From NCBI RefSeq assembly GCF_016920785.2, contig NW_024609857.1, positions 194,755,027 to 194,819,026 on the forward strand: a stretch of DNA of 64,000 bases, written 5' to 3'. The DNA comes from Ixodes scapularis. Lineage: Eukaryota; Arthropoda; Arachnida; Ixodida; Ixodidae. The position numbers were made by a program, and so were the translations under genes. Below the pieces are notes generated by a model. The model saw only the letters and a program-made list of their open reading frames with translations, was not told the DNA's origin and did not search any database. Each line of letters begins with the position of its first letter. Positions within the stretch are counted from its first letter, which is position 1. Shown here in pieces: positions 32,963 through 43,977 of this stretch.

Positions 32963-33100
32963 TCGCTCGCCGACGAGCGTGGCAATATGAAGTGCGGGAC
33001 ATTTTGAAGATATGAGGATTTCTTGCGCGACGCGGGACACGAGCCCTGAATGCAGGACAGTCCCGCGAGTCGCGGGACGGGTGGTCACCCCACTTGGACG

Positions 33101-34123
33101 CTTCTGTGGTAGTAAGTTCACTTGTTTTCTTCGCGCTTTCCTCCATTTCTTTACTTCCAGATTTAATTAGAGCTAGCGCATTCAATGACGGCAATCCCTT
33201 GGTCATCGGGACACCATTGTTCAGTAATAAGCTGCACGAATAACAACCGAAAGTGCAGGATATTATCGGAGAATATCTGTATCGCGTATGGGATCCGACA
33301 AGGCAACTGCGGATGAAATATTCATCGCCTCCCAAATTACCAAAACCTCTGGTAGCAGTGGGTTCCGCCCATAAACCGGAAAGACTTTCCCCGACGCCAT
33401 TTTCTCGAGTGCGCTCAGAACATTTTGTGAACGGAGCCCTGGAAGAACTTTTTTACTGGTTTTTAATTTGCACCGAACCTGAGCGCACTGAACGTAGTAA
33501 GTTAATGAAACTTTTCTTTTCTCGAATTTCGCTTTATTTTAAAAGTTATAGGCAAATTAAAATGACAAAACAAGCAAAAAATAACCTCCTTCATTACGTC
33601 CTTGGTTGCTTGAGTGGTCGTGAACTAGAGAGGGGTAATGAACTCAGCAAGCGCTCACGGCTGCCGCACTCCGTGTCTACGGCTCGAGAGGGCGCCACTA
33701 AAGCACGTTCTGGATAGGCTGTATGAAGCGAGCAGCCAGGGCGGCTCGCATTGCATTTGCTGCGCGATTAAGCACCAATTCGGCATGACACTTCATTGGC
33801 CACAAACAACAGCAAGCACGGGGTAAAGATCAGTTCAGAACGGGATCCACTTCGCGCTGCTATACCGCCAAAGGGCCAAAGCCGCTCGCCGAAGGTCTTC
33901 GGAACGTTCGGAACCGGTCGGATCCTCGACTGCAGCGCCGCGCGTACATCCGGGACCTTTCTACGCTCGCCGCGCGTCGGAGCCTGATGCCACTACACCT
34001 TTCTAGTATGCGCCGCCTTTTCCACCGCTTGGTGGCGGGTATGTCGATGGGTCATCAAGGTTGGAGGGGTCATCGAAGGTTAGAGGACAGTATATTATCT
34101 CTAACACAGTGTATAGAAATAGC

Positions 34124-34124
<1 letters not shown>
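33101..34124. other. No gene recognised; CpG-rich toward the end
   Basis: 33250-33720 contains a 154-codon frame without known motifs. From about 33640 to 34010 CpG density rises again. A host exon is possible but unsupported. Confidence 0.35.

Positions 34125-34125
<1 letters not shown>

Positions 34126-34157
<32 letters not shown>
34126..34157 (+). repeat. Poly-A run of about 32 bases
   Basis: An almost pure A run lies directly before the 5' end of the LINE fragment. It could be the tail of another retroposed sequence or a target A-tract. Confidence 0.8.
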
Positions 34158-34158
<1 letters not shown>

Positions 34159-34189
34159 AGACAGCTTTGGTTGGCATTTCTGGATATCA

Positions 34190-35816
34190 AGTGTGCCTAC
34201 CGACAATGTGAACCAAAGGAACCTGTGGGACATAGTGGAGAGCTAAAACCTAGATAAAGGACTAACAGCAATATTAAGGAACATTTACAAAGATAATAAG
34301 TGATTATAACATGGGAAGGAAAGGCGACGGGGAAAATAGAGATAAGACGAGGCCTTAGGCAGGGGTGCCCGTTATCGCCTTTGCTGTTTATGTTGTATCT
34401 GAGAGGATTGGAGCAGAGACTAGAGAAGAGTGGGTTTGGATTCGACCTTTCGTACAGTAAGCTAGGACAAAAAGTTCAGCAATCCTTACCGGGATTGATG
34501 TATGCGGATGATATCGTACTAATGGCTAACAACAGGACAGAGTTGCAGGAAATAATGAGCATCTGTGGTAGGGAAGGAGAGGAATTAGGTTTAGAATTCA
34601 GTAGTGAAAAATCAGCAGTCATGATGTTTAACGATGCTGAAGTTGAGAGGCTGAAGATACAGAATATTACAGTTGAGAGGCTGAAGATACAGAATATTAC
34701 AGTTGAGAGAGCTAGTAAATATAAGTATCTAGGAGTATGGATATGCGATGGTGCAGAATATCTCAGTGAGCATGAAAAGTATATAATAGGTAAGGGCAAC
34801 AGAAATGCAGCTTTATTGAAACAGAGCACTTTAGAATTACAACAGGTATGAGGTGGTGAGAGAGATCTGGAAAGGGGGTCATGGTGCCTGGCTTGACTTT
34901 TGGAAAAGCAGTGCTATGCATGAAATCCGAAGTGCATGCAAGACTAGAAATAAAACAGCGCGGAGTAGGTAGGCTGGCTTTGGGGCACATTGCAAAACGC
35001 CAAACCAGGGAGTACAAGGAGACATGGGATGGGCGTCATTTGAGAGCAGGGAAGCGGTGAGAAAGATAGAATTTGAGGATCGGTTCAGGCAAATGGATGG
35101 GGAGCAATGGGCGCGAAAGGTTTTCAGATATGTATACATGAGGAGTATAGACACAAAGTGGAGACAGCGCACTAGAAAATTAAGAGGAAAGTTTTTGGGC
35201 TATAGTGGAGTTACGGAAGAAAGTTAAGGCCGCAGAAAGAGGTCGGTGGCTAGAGGGAATGCAGACAAAGACGGCACTGGAAAGCTATAGACTAAACAAA
35301 ACAGTTATTGCCAAACAAAGCATTTCTGACAATTCTAGGGGAAGCTCATTGTTGTTTGAGGCGAGGACGGGTGTTCTGCGAACCAGAACATACAGAGCGA
35401 AGTACCAGGAAATGGATACAGTGTGCACTGCTTGTGGAGAGGAGGACGAGACGGCTGAGCACTTCATACTCTACTGTAAAGGGCTTCACCCTGTGCCTAG
35501 CGAAGACAACATAGATATAATAAAGTCATTTGGTTTTAGAGACAGTGAAGGAAGAGTGGATTTCAAGACGGTAGAGATTACCAAGCACAGATTAAGTGAA
35601 TAGTACCAGAAAGCGAGAGAAAACGAGGTATTTTCTTATTAACTGATGGCAAGAGGGTTTTATAGCCTCACTTTCTTTGCAGTGCGGAGCGAATATAGTT
35701 CTCACATTTAAATATTCTAAGCTTAAATGGCAAAACAAAATGGCTAGGTGGCGTAAGCTACCGCCCGATCCAAAGGGCTCGGCCGGATTCGTCCATCCAT
35801 CCATCCATCCATCCAT
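34190..35816 (+). pseudogene. LINE RT 3' half with (TCCA)n tail
   Basis: 5'-truncated non-LTR retrotransposon. It reads NLWDIVES, RRGLRQGCPLSPLLFMLYL and the catalytic YADDIVLMAN at about 34502. Then come GLEFSSEKSAVMMF and YKYLGVWI, the domain YEVVREIWKGVM...ALGHIAKR (after a frameshift near 34850), MGWASFESREAV and WARKVFRY. It ends in a Cys/His tail CTACGEEDETAEHFILYC (35205-35603). Its 3' end GGTGGCGTAAGCTACCGCCC is followed by (TCCA)n. A 30-bp unit encoding VERLKIQNIT is duplicated in frame at 34643-34702. Clade not fixed. Confidence 0.85.
35791..35816 (+). repeat. (TCCA)n microsatellite tail of the LINE
   Basis: CCATCCATCCATCCATCC follows the LINE 3' UTR immediately. Simple-repeat tails of this type mark the 3' end of several LINE families and are made during target-primed reverse transcription. 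Confidence 0.8.
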
Positions 35817-36172
35817 TTCTTGTTCCCGTACTTTTTAAACTGCATTTGTCTCTTTTCTGATCTAAAATGATGAACAATAACTACTTTTATACATAACTGA
35901 AACGGCTCGCGCCACTCATATTTTGCATTTCGACTAAAAAGAACCTTTTAGCGGCTCTGACCAGTAGTAAGCCCAGGACCAAAGACGTCACATTTCGCGC
36001 GCTTTCGGCGACGGGGGTCGCCCCCGTAGGAGGAGGAGGTTTCCGCGTCGTCCGGTTAAAATATGACGCACTGATAGTTAGTTACTCTCTCCGTGCCCGC
36101 TGGCTTGCCCGAACCCCGAGAGAGGTGGAAACCGCAAAGGAGGTAGACGCTTAAATATGATTGCAGGGCCCC
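35817..36172. other. No gene recognised
   Basis: A mixed stretch with a small GC-rich inverted word (GACGGGGGTCGCCCCCGT) near 36011. Nothing else is supported. Confidence 0.35.
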
Positions 36173-38536
36173 TTTAAAGGTATACTACAACGAAATTTCG
36201 GCGCTCATTTTTTGGTCTATATGTGTTCAAAGGAGCAGTATCAGATCGAACACACCAATATCTTGTTAAAAAAGTCACGAAGATGAATTTTAAAACAAAT
36301 TAAACGATTAGCAAAGAGCACCTGGTGATGCCGCTAACGCCTCGTTTGTAATGCCCGTCTAGGAACCTTGACAGCTAGTGACGGTGAGTGTCTCGCCTCC
36401 GGCCACGACGAGAGAAGGGGGGAAGGAGGAACTCCCCTGTTCCCGAGAATCCCTTTTGTGCGTCCCAGAAGTCGCTATTCGCGACTGCAACTAACTATAG
36501 GTGGCGCCACTCATTTTCCAAGATGGCGGGTTTAGTGAGGGTCAGAGATGCGTGCCGCTGTTGAGCCTGTCTAGTGTGCTGGCTTCACTGAGCGACATAA
36601 ATTATTTCTGGCAATACGAGGAAGCTAATGTTTTATGAGCGTAGGTCATTTTTTAACCTGAAAACAAGAACGGTGTTTAGCGTATTAATTACGGAAGGAT
36701 GCGCGTTCTAATTCTGGAGCGAAACCGAAACTTACCTCTATTTTAGATTTAATTTCTCGACAGAGGTCTTAATTCCGGATTCTTTCATGACTCAAGATGT
36801 GTCTCACATCGCAATTATTTACTTAGAAAAGTTGTTCGCGGAAACTTTATTTTGTGACATACTGTTCGATCCAGGCTGATATTCGTAGTTGTTGAAAAAA
36901 TCAGTGCTGATATCTGTGCGTTCTCGCTGCCTTTTTCTCGCTCAGATAATTGTCATGGGAAATAATGACAATTATCCCAGCACAAGAATAAGAGAATAAT
37001 TCAAATTTTTACGATATGTCCACGAAACGCATAAACTAATAAACGCTGCTCTCACTGCAACAACCCAAGACGGAATCCGAGTCAGACAGCTGAAACGTGT
37101 GTGTTTTTATAGCACCGCGTGACGCGTAAAACTTCATATTACATCCAGCGTTTAACTGTTTGTCTATCTTGATAACTATGTCAGAGTTTTTCATATGCTA
37201 AAAAGAAAACAGAATTATACCTTTCTGGAAAGACTATTATGGTTAAATAGAGTATTCTCGTGATCTTGGCGTTAATAAGAGGCATACATTGCCGCGATTT
37301 GTATTAATAATAATAATATTAAAATTCACATATTTGAATGAGTAATTCTTCAAGCTCTAATAAAATTTGTTGCTTATGATCTAATTTTAAACGCGCGGAG
37401 AAATATGACAATGAAAACTGTGCTAATTATCATCACTGGTTCCAATTGCTGCATTTTAATTACAAATAAAATAAAAATAGTATAAAATCAATGAAAACAT
37501 TCTATCTAATGTGAGAAATCCATGTAAAATTTCATTAATTGTGGGTAAAGTATATTGTGCTATCAAAGTCGCGACTTTTGACAATCGGCAAAACGTCCAA
37601 AGTCGCCGCCAATATACTTTCAGACCAAATGCCCAAAAGTTAAAAAAAGCCTTTTTTTTAATTACTAGTTTTTTCGTAACATTTATTTACTTTTGTATTT
37701 GCTCGCCGTCGTTTTTCCAATCTCAACCTTTCCAGTTCGAAGGAACGCCTACCTGCTTGCACGTCTGGTCACTGCAGCACGTTTCGTTGGCGTTGGAAGC
37801 CGGTGAAACAGTAGTGAGTTTTAATATTACGTATACGAGCGAACTCAAGCGCTGTGTGTTTGCGTTAGCTTTGCGCGTTCCGCACTGCGCGTGCGCGGAG
37901 CCCGAAATCGCGGTCCTGGATGGCGCATGGTGATGAGGCGCACGCACAACGTGGGGCACGCAACTCTAACGCAAATGCACGCCGCTTGCGTTTGCTTCTA
38001 TGCGCAATGCTAAAACTCTTCAGTAAGGTACAATCCCATACCGGCTGCAGCACTACGTTGGGACAGTGAAGAGTCTTGTTTACATTCGGAAACGACATTT
38101 CGCGAGCCATGATCGCGAGCAGTTCCGCCATGCCTGCTGAGCAGGAGAGTCGGGGGACCCTCACTAGAGCGCTTCCCGTTTCCGCCGCGGGAGGGCGAGC
38201 GTCGAGCTGGAGACGCGAATTGCCCCCTACAAGATTATAGAAGATTAATTCACTCAAAATTCGTACAAAAGCAGCCGCATCGGTGGCTGGAACGAGGCCA
38301 TCCTCTCGACGTCACCCTCGCCGTAGCTTTGCTCGTCCCGAGAGGATTGGATGTCACGTGGTCTCCGCTGGCTGTTCTCCGAGCGCTTGCCAGAGTGGGC
38401 CGTTTATAACGAAAAATAGAGCCACCAGGCTAAAAATACAAACGTGCGATTGTCATTTACGGATATTGTGGATCATATTCAACCCATTTTTGAACACGAC
38501 GGGAATATTTCAAATTTCGTTGAAATATTTCTTTAA
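36173..38536. mobile_element. Large member of the TTAAAGG...ACGAAATTT TTAA family
   Basis: The left end TTTAAAGGTATACTACAACG then AAATTTCGGCGCTCATTTTTT pairs with the right end AAATTTCGTTGAAATATTTCTTTAA. Its left 150 bp and right 250 bp match the shorter relative at 40414-41279: GCGCTCATTTTTT, GAGCACCTGGTG; ACAAACG.GCGATTGTC, GAATATTTCAA. It is about 2.4 kb because of extra central DNA, which includes an inverted repeat (37847-37987). No transposase was seen. Confidence 0.6.
37847..37987. repeat. GC-rich inverted repeat, ~50-bp arms
   Basis: The left arm AAGCGCTGTGTGTTTGCGTT pairs imperfectly with AACGCAAATGCACGCCGCTT on the right, with GCGCGTGCGC and GCGCACGC near the inner ends. It lies within the large TTAA element and may be an inserted foldback. 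Confidence 0.6.
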
Positions 38537-38612
38537 AGGGGTCATGAAACGATATCGGGTTGGAATGCATGACTTTGAAGAGGCGTACTGGTCTAACCAT
38601 AGGCGTAGACTA

Positions 38613-38613
<1 letters not shown>

Positions 38614-38648
<35 letters not shown>

Positions 38649-39020
38649 TCGGGGCTCGTGCCCCCTCTGGTGAGGGGGGGGGGGGGCAGTGTTCCACCCC
38701 GGGCCATGATCCTTACCGAGACGCTGTTTACGTGGATTACTGCTTCAGAAGCACAAGGCCTGGGTTCTACCCCCCCCCCCCCCCCCCCCCAACTTCGCAG
38801 CTGGCACAAGCATTTTGTTTTTCAGATTTGTGCTCGCCGGCGCATGCGCCGTGGTACCGGCGAAGAACGCACGGCTTCGCTTGCACGGTGATTGACAGTG
38901 ACACACAGCGACGGACACATGGCGATATACATACGCTGGAAAATGTACCCCCTAAAATAAACTGCTCATAATTGCCGGTGTAAAAAAAGAATTGCGCAGA
39001 ACCCCCCCCCCCCCCCCCCC
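38614..39020. repeat. Cluster of poly-G and poly-C tracts
   Basis: G33 at 38614-38646, a second G-run at 38674-38686, C21 at 38770-38790 and C19 at 39002-39020. They are separated by sequence such as GGCGTAGACTAC before the first run. The orientation changes from G to C across the block, as in the poly-G/C MITEs elsewhere in the window, but clean ends were not found. Confidence 0.6.
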
Positions 39021-39046
39021 TTTCCCCCTAGACTAACCGAATCTAA

Positions 39047-39254
39047 ACGCAATGTAAAGCGCCGTCCGTTCACACTCTTGCGGCTGAGTAAGACCGAGAG
39101 ACCAGACCGGTTTTTAAGCCTTTTGCGACTTCTTAGGACCGGATGCGCGACAGCGGAGTTGGTCCTAAGAGATCGCAAGAGGCTTAAAAACCGGTCTGGT
39201 CTCTCTCGGTCGTACTCGGTTGCAAGAGTGTGAACAAGCCTTTACCTGCGTGCG
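39047..39254. repeat. Foldback, arms ~75-90 bp
   Basis: GTTCACACTCTTGCGGCTGA then GACCGAGAGACCAGACCGG and TTTTTAAGCC..TTGCGA pair with the reverse order on the right, ending CAAGAGTGTGAAC. The core arms span 39068-39140 and 39160-39235 with a ~20-base loop. Weaker pairing extends outward. Confidence 0.85.
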
Positions 39255-40413
39255 AATAAAAAAAAAAAAGGAAAAACTGTGTCAGATTGGCCGGTCGCTC
39301 TGGCGAAAAGTAAATCCGGTTGCCGTAGCTATTTTACTATACAAAGTTCGTACTGATGTACGCCCTTAGGGACAATGAGTGGAAGTCTGGAATAATAAAT
39401 AAAAACATGCTCTCCTGGCGCAATAGACGCAGTGGTTGAGGTGCCGTCCGTCCCAATTGCTATTGAAGTAACGGAATAAAGATACGCTAGTTGATCATTT
39501 ACTGAAATAAAACAACAGAGCGCTATAGGCTGATTTTGGAGTAGCCACTATTCTAAGAACGCGAACCACTTCATAACGGCAACCCCAAGCGGGAGTTCGG
39601 TGTTCGGTACAGCCCTCCGGAACAGCCCAAAGATGGAAAACGGCATCCTCCCGGTTTGTCGTCTGCTAGCAACACCTCCTAGAAGAGAAGGCCGTAGGGC
39701 TCTTCTCGTGACGTCGCAAAGGAAAGCCATCGGGGGCGCGCGTCGAAGCAAAGGCATCGCGCGTGGATCGACCGTCGTAACGCGATTTTAGTCACTTACG
39801 CGTGTCATATTAGCTAAAATGAAAGCTGCACATAGCAACGGGTCTAGAAAACATTTTATTACACGGGAAAAATATTACACCGCTAAATAATCGGTATGAA
39901 ACGGCACGAGATAGGCGTATTAGAGAAAACATTGAGTTGCGCAATTAATGTTGTAGGCACGCATATTTTATACGGAAATACTCCGACAAAATGGCGAGAC
40001 ACGCAGTGATTGGACACAGCAAAACAGATCACAGTTAAAGATCAGGTAGATGTAGTCAACGCGGACACGGCAAGACAAGTGTCACTAACGATCATGTAAG
40101 CGACGTTATCGCGTGCAGTTACTGAATTCTTGCATCATACCCTGGCAACATGGCGAAAGTAATGTAATTTCGATCTAATGACGTTATGGGGTCGACAAAT
40201 CAGCTTGCGACGCTCGTATAATCACTCAAAACCGCGAGCTGATTAAGTCTCATATCATTTAATGAAAATATATTAAATTTTCCGTGTGTGTGTGTGGGGG
40301 GGGGGGGGGGTACTAAACTTACTATTTAGAGTGATCTAATTCACTTCTCGCTATGGGCTCGAGCTGCCTTAGAACAAAATATAACTTATTTTGTATACAA
40401 TAATACAATTACC

Positions 40414-41279
40414 TTAAAGGGTTAGGGAAACGAAATTTCAGCGCTCATTTTTTAGGTTTAATGCGTTGCATGTTGCACCCTAACCTCAAAAACACCAGTC
40501 TTCCGTTGAAAAGCACAAGAAAACTAATTTTAAAGCAAATAAACGATCTTTCAATGTGCACCTGGTGGATGCATGCGGAGCCTATTTGGGAGGTAGTCTA
40601 GCAACGTTGTGGAATCTGCTACGTAGTCGTGACGTAGCAGATTCCTTCGGAGCAGCGCCGCTCTTTGGCATTTCAACGTTTTCCTTCTTGGCTTTTCTCC
40701 TGAACTCACAAATCGCGCATTGTACCAAACGGTCCAAGAAGACGGAAAGGAAGGACACCCTTCTTTCTCGGAGCCTCGTTCGTGCAACCGGAAACAGCCA
40801 TTCTCCCCCTAGAAGATTAGCCCGTCGCTCAAAACTCGAACTAAAGTTGCTTTCCCCACCCCGTTCAGCCCCAAGCTGACAGTGTTGTGGAAGCTACGTA
40901 CTCCTTGGGCCAGCCACACGCTCGTCACCCCACGGGTACTTCGAGCGGCTCGGTTGTAACGCGCTGACGCTATTGACACCACCACAACGCTGACAACGCC
41001 ACCAAGGGCAAAGCTCATAACCACGCTTGCCTTGCTACTCCACGAACGCGGGAAATCTTTTCTTTCTGTTTTTGTTTGCGCCGGACATCGCATGACGCAT
41101 CGCGCTCTCCGTTCGCTTCTCTTCGAGCGCTTGCTCGAGTGCACCGTTTGGAACAAAAAATATGGCCAATCGTTCAATATACAAACGCGCGATTATCGTT
41201 TACGGTTATTATCCGTCATGCTTGACTCATTTCCGAACGAAATTTGAATATTTCAATTTATGTTTCCGTACCCCTTTAA
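40414..41279. mobile_element. TTAA-flanked element of about 0.86 kb
   Basis: Begins TTAAAGGGTTAGGGAAACGA and ends TTTCCGTACCCCTTTAA. The inverted ends share TTAAAGGG.TA.GGAAAC. It is a shorter relative of 36173-38536, with the same first ~150 and last ~150 bp. A short hairpin GGAATCTGCTACG/CGTAGCAGATTCC sits at about 40610-40645. No coding content. Confidence 0.7.
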
Positions 41280-41762
41280 TAGTTAAGATTCTAGTATAAA
41301 CGCGGTAAAGGCAATAAAATAACATTAGTATAAATAAACACATAAGCACAAACAACGCACTTTGTAAAATCACACAAACGTGTTATTCACCTTCCACTGA
41401 AAACTAGAATATTACTACGCATATTTACAAATGTCGACGCAACCGCACATGGATAACGACGAACAAGATGTCATTCAATCACGAAAAACAAAAACAAAAC
41501 ATCCCGACAGCAGCACTTTACTCGCGTCCCACATGACCAAGAAAGCCCGCAAATAAGTTGTTTCTCACATGTCGATCGTATCCATACGTCCTACAAGATC
41601 CATCACGAAAACATTTGAACACGAACTTACTTTTCTGTCGAGAGAGAGGTCTATCGATAATCGACCAGTGTCATCGTTGGCTAGTTGCCACATATGTCAC
41701 TCCAACCGTAGCAGGTCTTGTTCCGCGAATCCACGTAAATGCCGTAATATCAAGCGAACACA

Positions 41763-41860
41763 CAAAAAAAAAAAAAAAAAAACCTGAAACTGCGGTGAGG
41801 ACAAAAAAAAAAAATACGACGGGTAGGAGGATTAAAAGAACCACACACACACACACACGA
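41763..41860. repeat. A-runs and (CA)n microsatellite
   Basis: Two A-runs (41764-41780 and 41803-41813) and a short ACACACAC tract at about 41842-41858, with no further structure. Confidence 0.7.
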
Positions 41861-42697
41861 GAGCAGCGGCAGCAGTGTGGGAGTCTTAACGTTGTCGACC
41901 CGTCGCTTGCTCGTGTGCGCTCCCTGCGGCGATGACTGGATTTTTTTCTATTCCCTTCCCTTCTGAAAGTCTCAGCCTTCCTTTTTAGAAAGTCAGCAGC
42001 TCACACACAACGTAAATTTACCGGAATCGGAGCCCGTACGAAGGAAGAAAACGTCGCAGCGGACCGGTTCATTCGAAAAGTGTGGGGAGCTGCGGGACTG
42101 CACCTAGTCCCGCTGATACGGGGATAATCATAAATATAAAATTGGTACTTTCAACCTTGGTAGCGCGTTGTATATTACGTTTGTATGATATATAATAAAT
42201 TGTACAAGACTGCGCTTTTAAAACATATATTAATGTCGGATAAACGCTCACGAACACCACCATGCCACGCGACGAGAAACTTTTTTTCACGCCGATGCCA
42301 AAGATTTTCTCACGTACTTGCGCCATGGACTTCCTTTTCCGACATTCTGACGTAGCCACTCGGAGTGCTACGGCCTTCTATTCTAAGAGGTGTTGCTGCT
42401 AGCAGAGTCGGGCGCGTGCCCTCTCTCTCGTTTTACCCCGCCGAATCTGCTGAACTTCCCGGATGTCTGGAGAGGGCGCTGAGGTCTAACAAAATGGCGC
42501 CGCCCTGAGAGCGCTGAATGGAAGCTAATTTTTATCGCCTTTTTTTATATAAAACCGACTTTTTCAACCTGCATTCGTCTAGGAAATACACCCGCTGCAA
42601 AAGAAGGATTAAATATGTACGTTAACATTGGAGTGATTATATATTGTATATCATCAACATCACAACTTGCACTATTTTTAGCTGCATTATCACACTA

Positions 42698-42960
42698 CTA
42701 ACTTCTGTGCTGGTAATTGGCTCTAAAAATAGAATTGTAGTTCTTTTGCTGAATAAATTTGGATGAGTCGGAAGCAACGACAGTGCTACCTAGATTTACA
42801 AAATGATCATTAAACACATTTGCTAAGTCTTGACCGGATAAGTAAACACCTTTGTACAGTAACGCTTCAATGGCGTTTGACACAGGAGCACCCTTTACCA
42901 AAGAACCTAGACGCTTCCACATAACATCGGTGCGACCATTTTCCGCAGAAAAAAGAAAAG
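42698..42960 (-). pseudogene. LINE ORF2 inter-domain fragment
   Basis: On the minus strand FSAENGRTDVMWKRLGSLVKG leads to GVYLSGQDLANVFNDHFVNLG. The AN.FNDHFVN.G block is the conserved linker between the endonuclease and RT of CR1/Jockey-type LINEs. Neither catalytic domain remains. A T-rich tract (42970-43013) follows on its 5' side. Confidence 0.7.
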
Positions 42961-43227
42961 CGTAGTAACGTTTTTTTTTCTTTTTTTTTTCTTTTTTTTT
43001 TTTGTTTTTTATTTAGGTTGTTTCGATAAGCCTTGAAGCTTTGAAGAGCGTCTGGAACGTGGTTGGTAAGAAATTCCTTCTATGGAGCATTTTTTGTGCG
43101 AAACCTTTTGAACATGGCGCAGGCTATTCCCGGCTTTCAAATCTTTTTGGATTGTCTAATGGATTTATACGGAAAGTGTTGTCTATACAATTAAAGAGCC
43201 AGTTCTAGAAATGTGTTATAAGCATCG

Positions 43228-43650
43228 TTTTAACAGCTCTCACTAGTCTAACACGAACAAGAGTGAACGGCCTGCATTTCAAGGTTAGGATGAATTAGAT
43301 GCAAGCAATCTGTACAAGAATAATGATAATAATCCATGGGAAAAGGGAACGAGGGGGACAAAGGACCAACAGAAATCTCCAAACACAGCTAGATAAGTGG
43401 TGTAGTACTGAAAAGGAGATTTGGAGATTTGTGTTTGTCCCCCTTGTTCCCCTTCTCCAGGGATTATTATCGTTATTCTTGTCCAGCTAGCTTGCATGAC
43501 TGTGTTTGACCTTTGTTCCCCTTCTGCAGGGATTACTATCGTTATTCTTGCCCAGCTCACTTGCACCATTGCATTAATTGCATTTCATCATAACCTTAAA
43601 ATGCAGGCCGTTCACCCTTGTTGGTGTTAGAGTGGTGGCAGCTGTTAAAG
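43228..43650. repeat. Foldback element, arms ~150-200 bp
   Basis: TTTAACAGCT and CTAACAC.AACAAG.GTGAA and CGGCCTGCATTT.AAGGTTA on the left recur inverted on the right, ending AGCTGTTAAA. Between them a third partial copy (about 43430-43500) repeats the inner block CTTGTTCCCCTTCTCCAGGG and TTATTATCGTTATTCTTG. The element is therefore a foldback with an internal tandem repeat on one side. Confidence 0.75.
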
Positions 43651-43671
43651 CCCGTTTGCTCTACTGGCGTC

Positions 43672-43977
43672 TAACTGCTGGTTAACTCACTTGGTAGAGC
43701 GCACCACTGAAAATGGAGAGGTGCCTGGTTCGATAACAAACCACGGATTTCCGTCGGACGTCCGCGGAACGTACGCTGGATATCCGTTTCTGTATATCCT
43801 AATCGGAGATGTACTGGACGTCCTAGGGATGTCCAAATCAGATTTCCAACGGATGTCCGCAGAACGTATATTTATACATGTACACAGGCCATCCCTTTCT
43901 GTACAACCAAATCTGAGATTATTGGATGTCCTAGGGATGTCCACATCAAAGTTCCAACAGATATCCGAAAAAAAAAA
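43672..43977 (+). repeat. tRNA-derived SINE with duplicated body and A tail
   Basis: AACTCACTTGGTAGAGCG (A box) at 43684-43701 and GGTTCGATAAC (B box) at 43727-43737 form a tRNA-like head. Two diverged ~110-bp units follow, each containing GATGTCC.CGGAACGTA-like and CTAGGGATGTCCA.ATCA words. The unit ends in an A10 run. The order head-body-A tail is that of a SINE transcribed by RNA polymerase III. Confidence 0.72.

Larger units (their letters stand above)
31893..33092. mobile_element. hAT-like element, 1200 bp
   Basis: The left end is CAGGGTGACCACC and the reversed right end is TGGGGTGACCACC. CTTGGACG is duplicated at 31885-31892 and 33093-33100. Subterminal words GCGGGACA and TCCCGCG recur near both ends. 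The interior holds an LTR-like stretch and a tRNA-like segment, so it has itself received insertions. No transposase motif was seen in its frames. Confidence 0.82.
39662..42406. mobile_element. Long-TIR element of about 2.7 kb containing another element
   Basis: TCTGCTAGCAACACCTCCTA then GAAGGCCGTAG on the left is inverted on the right as CTACGGCCTTCT, TAAGAGGTGTTGCTGCTAGC. Similarity continues inward for some 75-85 bp on each side. GTCG immediately outside both arms may be a short duplication. A TTAA element (40414-41279) lies inside. No transposase recognised. Confidence 0.55.

Noticed and set aside
36518..36532. YY1-type promoter word CCAAGATGGCGG
   Set aside because: It lies within a TTAA-flanked element and has no other promoter evidence.
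38599..39031. Poly-G/C MITE with CTAACC duplication
   Set aside because: The flanks CTAACCAT and CTAACCGA agree in six of eight bases, but the supposed ends do not form an inverted repeat.
43672..43750. Functional tRNA gene
   Set aside because: A and B boxes are present but the stems do not close, and the unit continues into a SINE body with an A tail.
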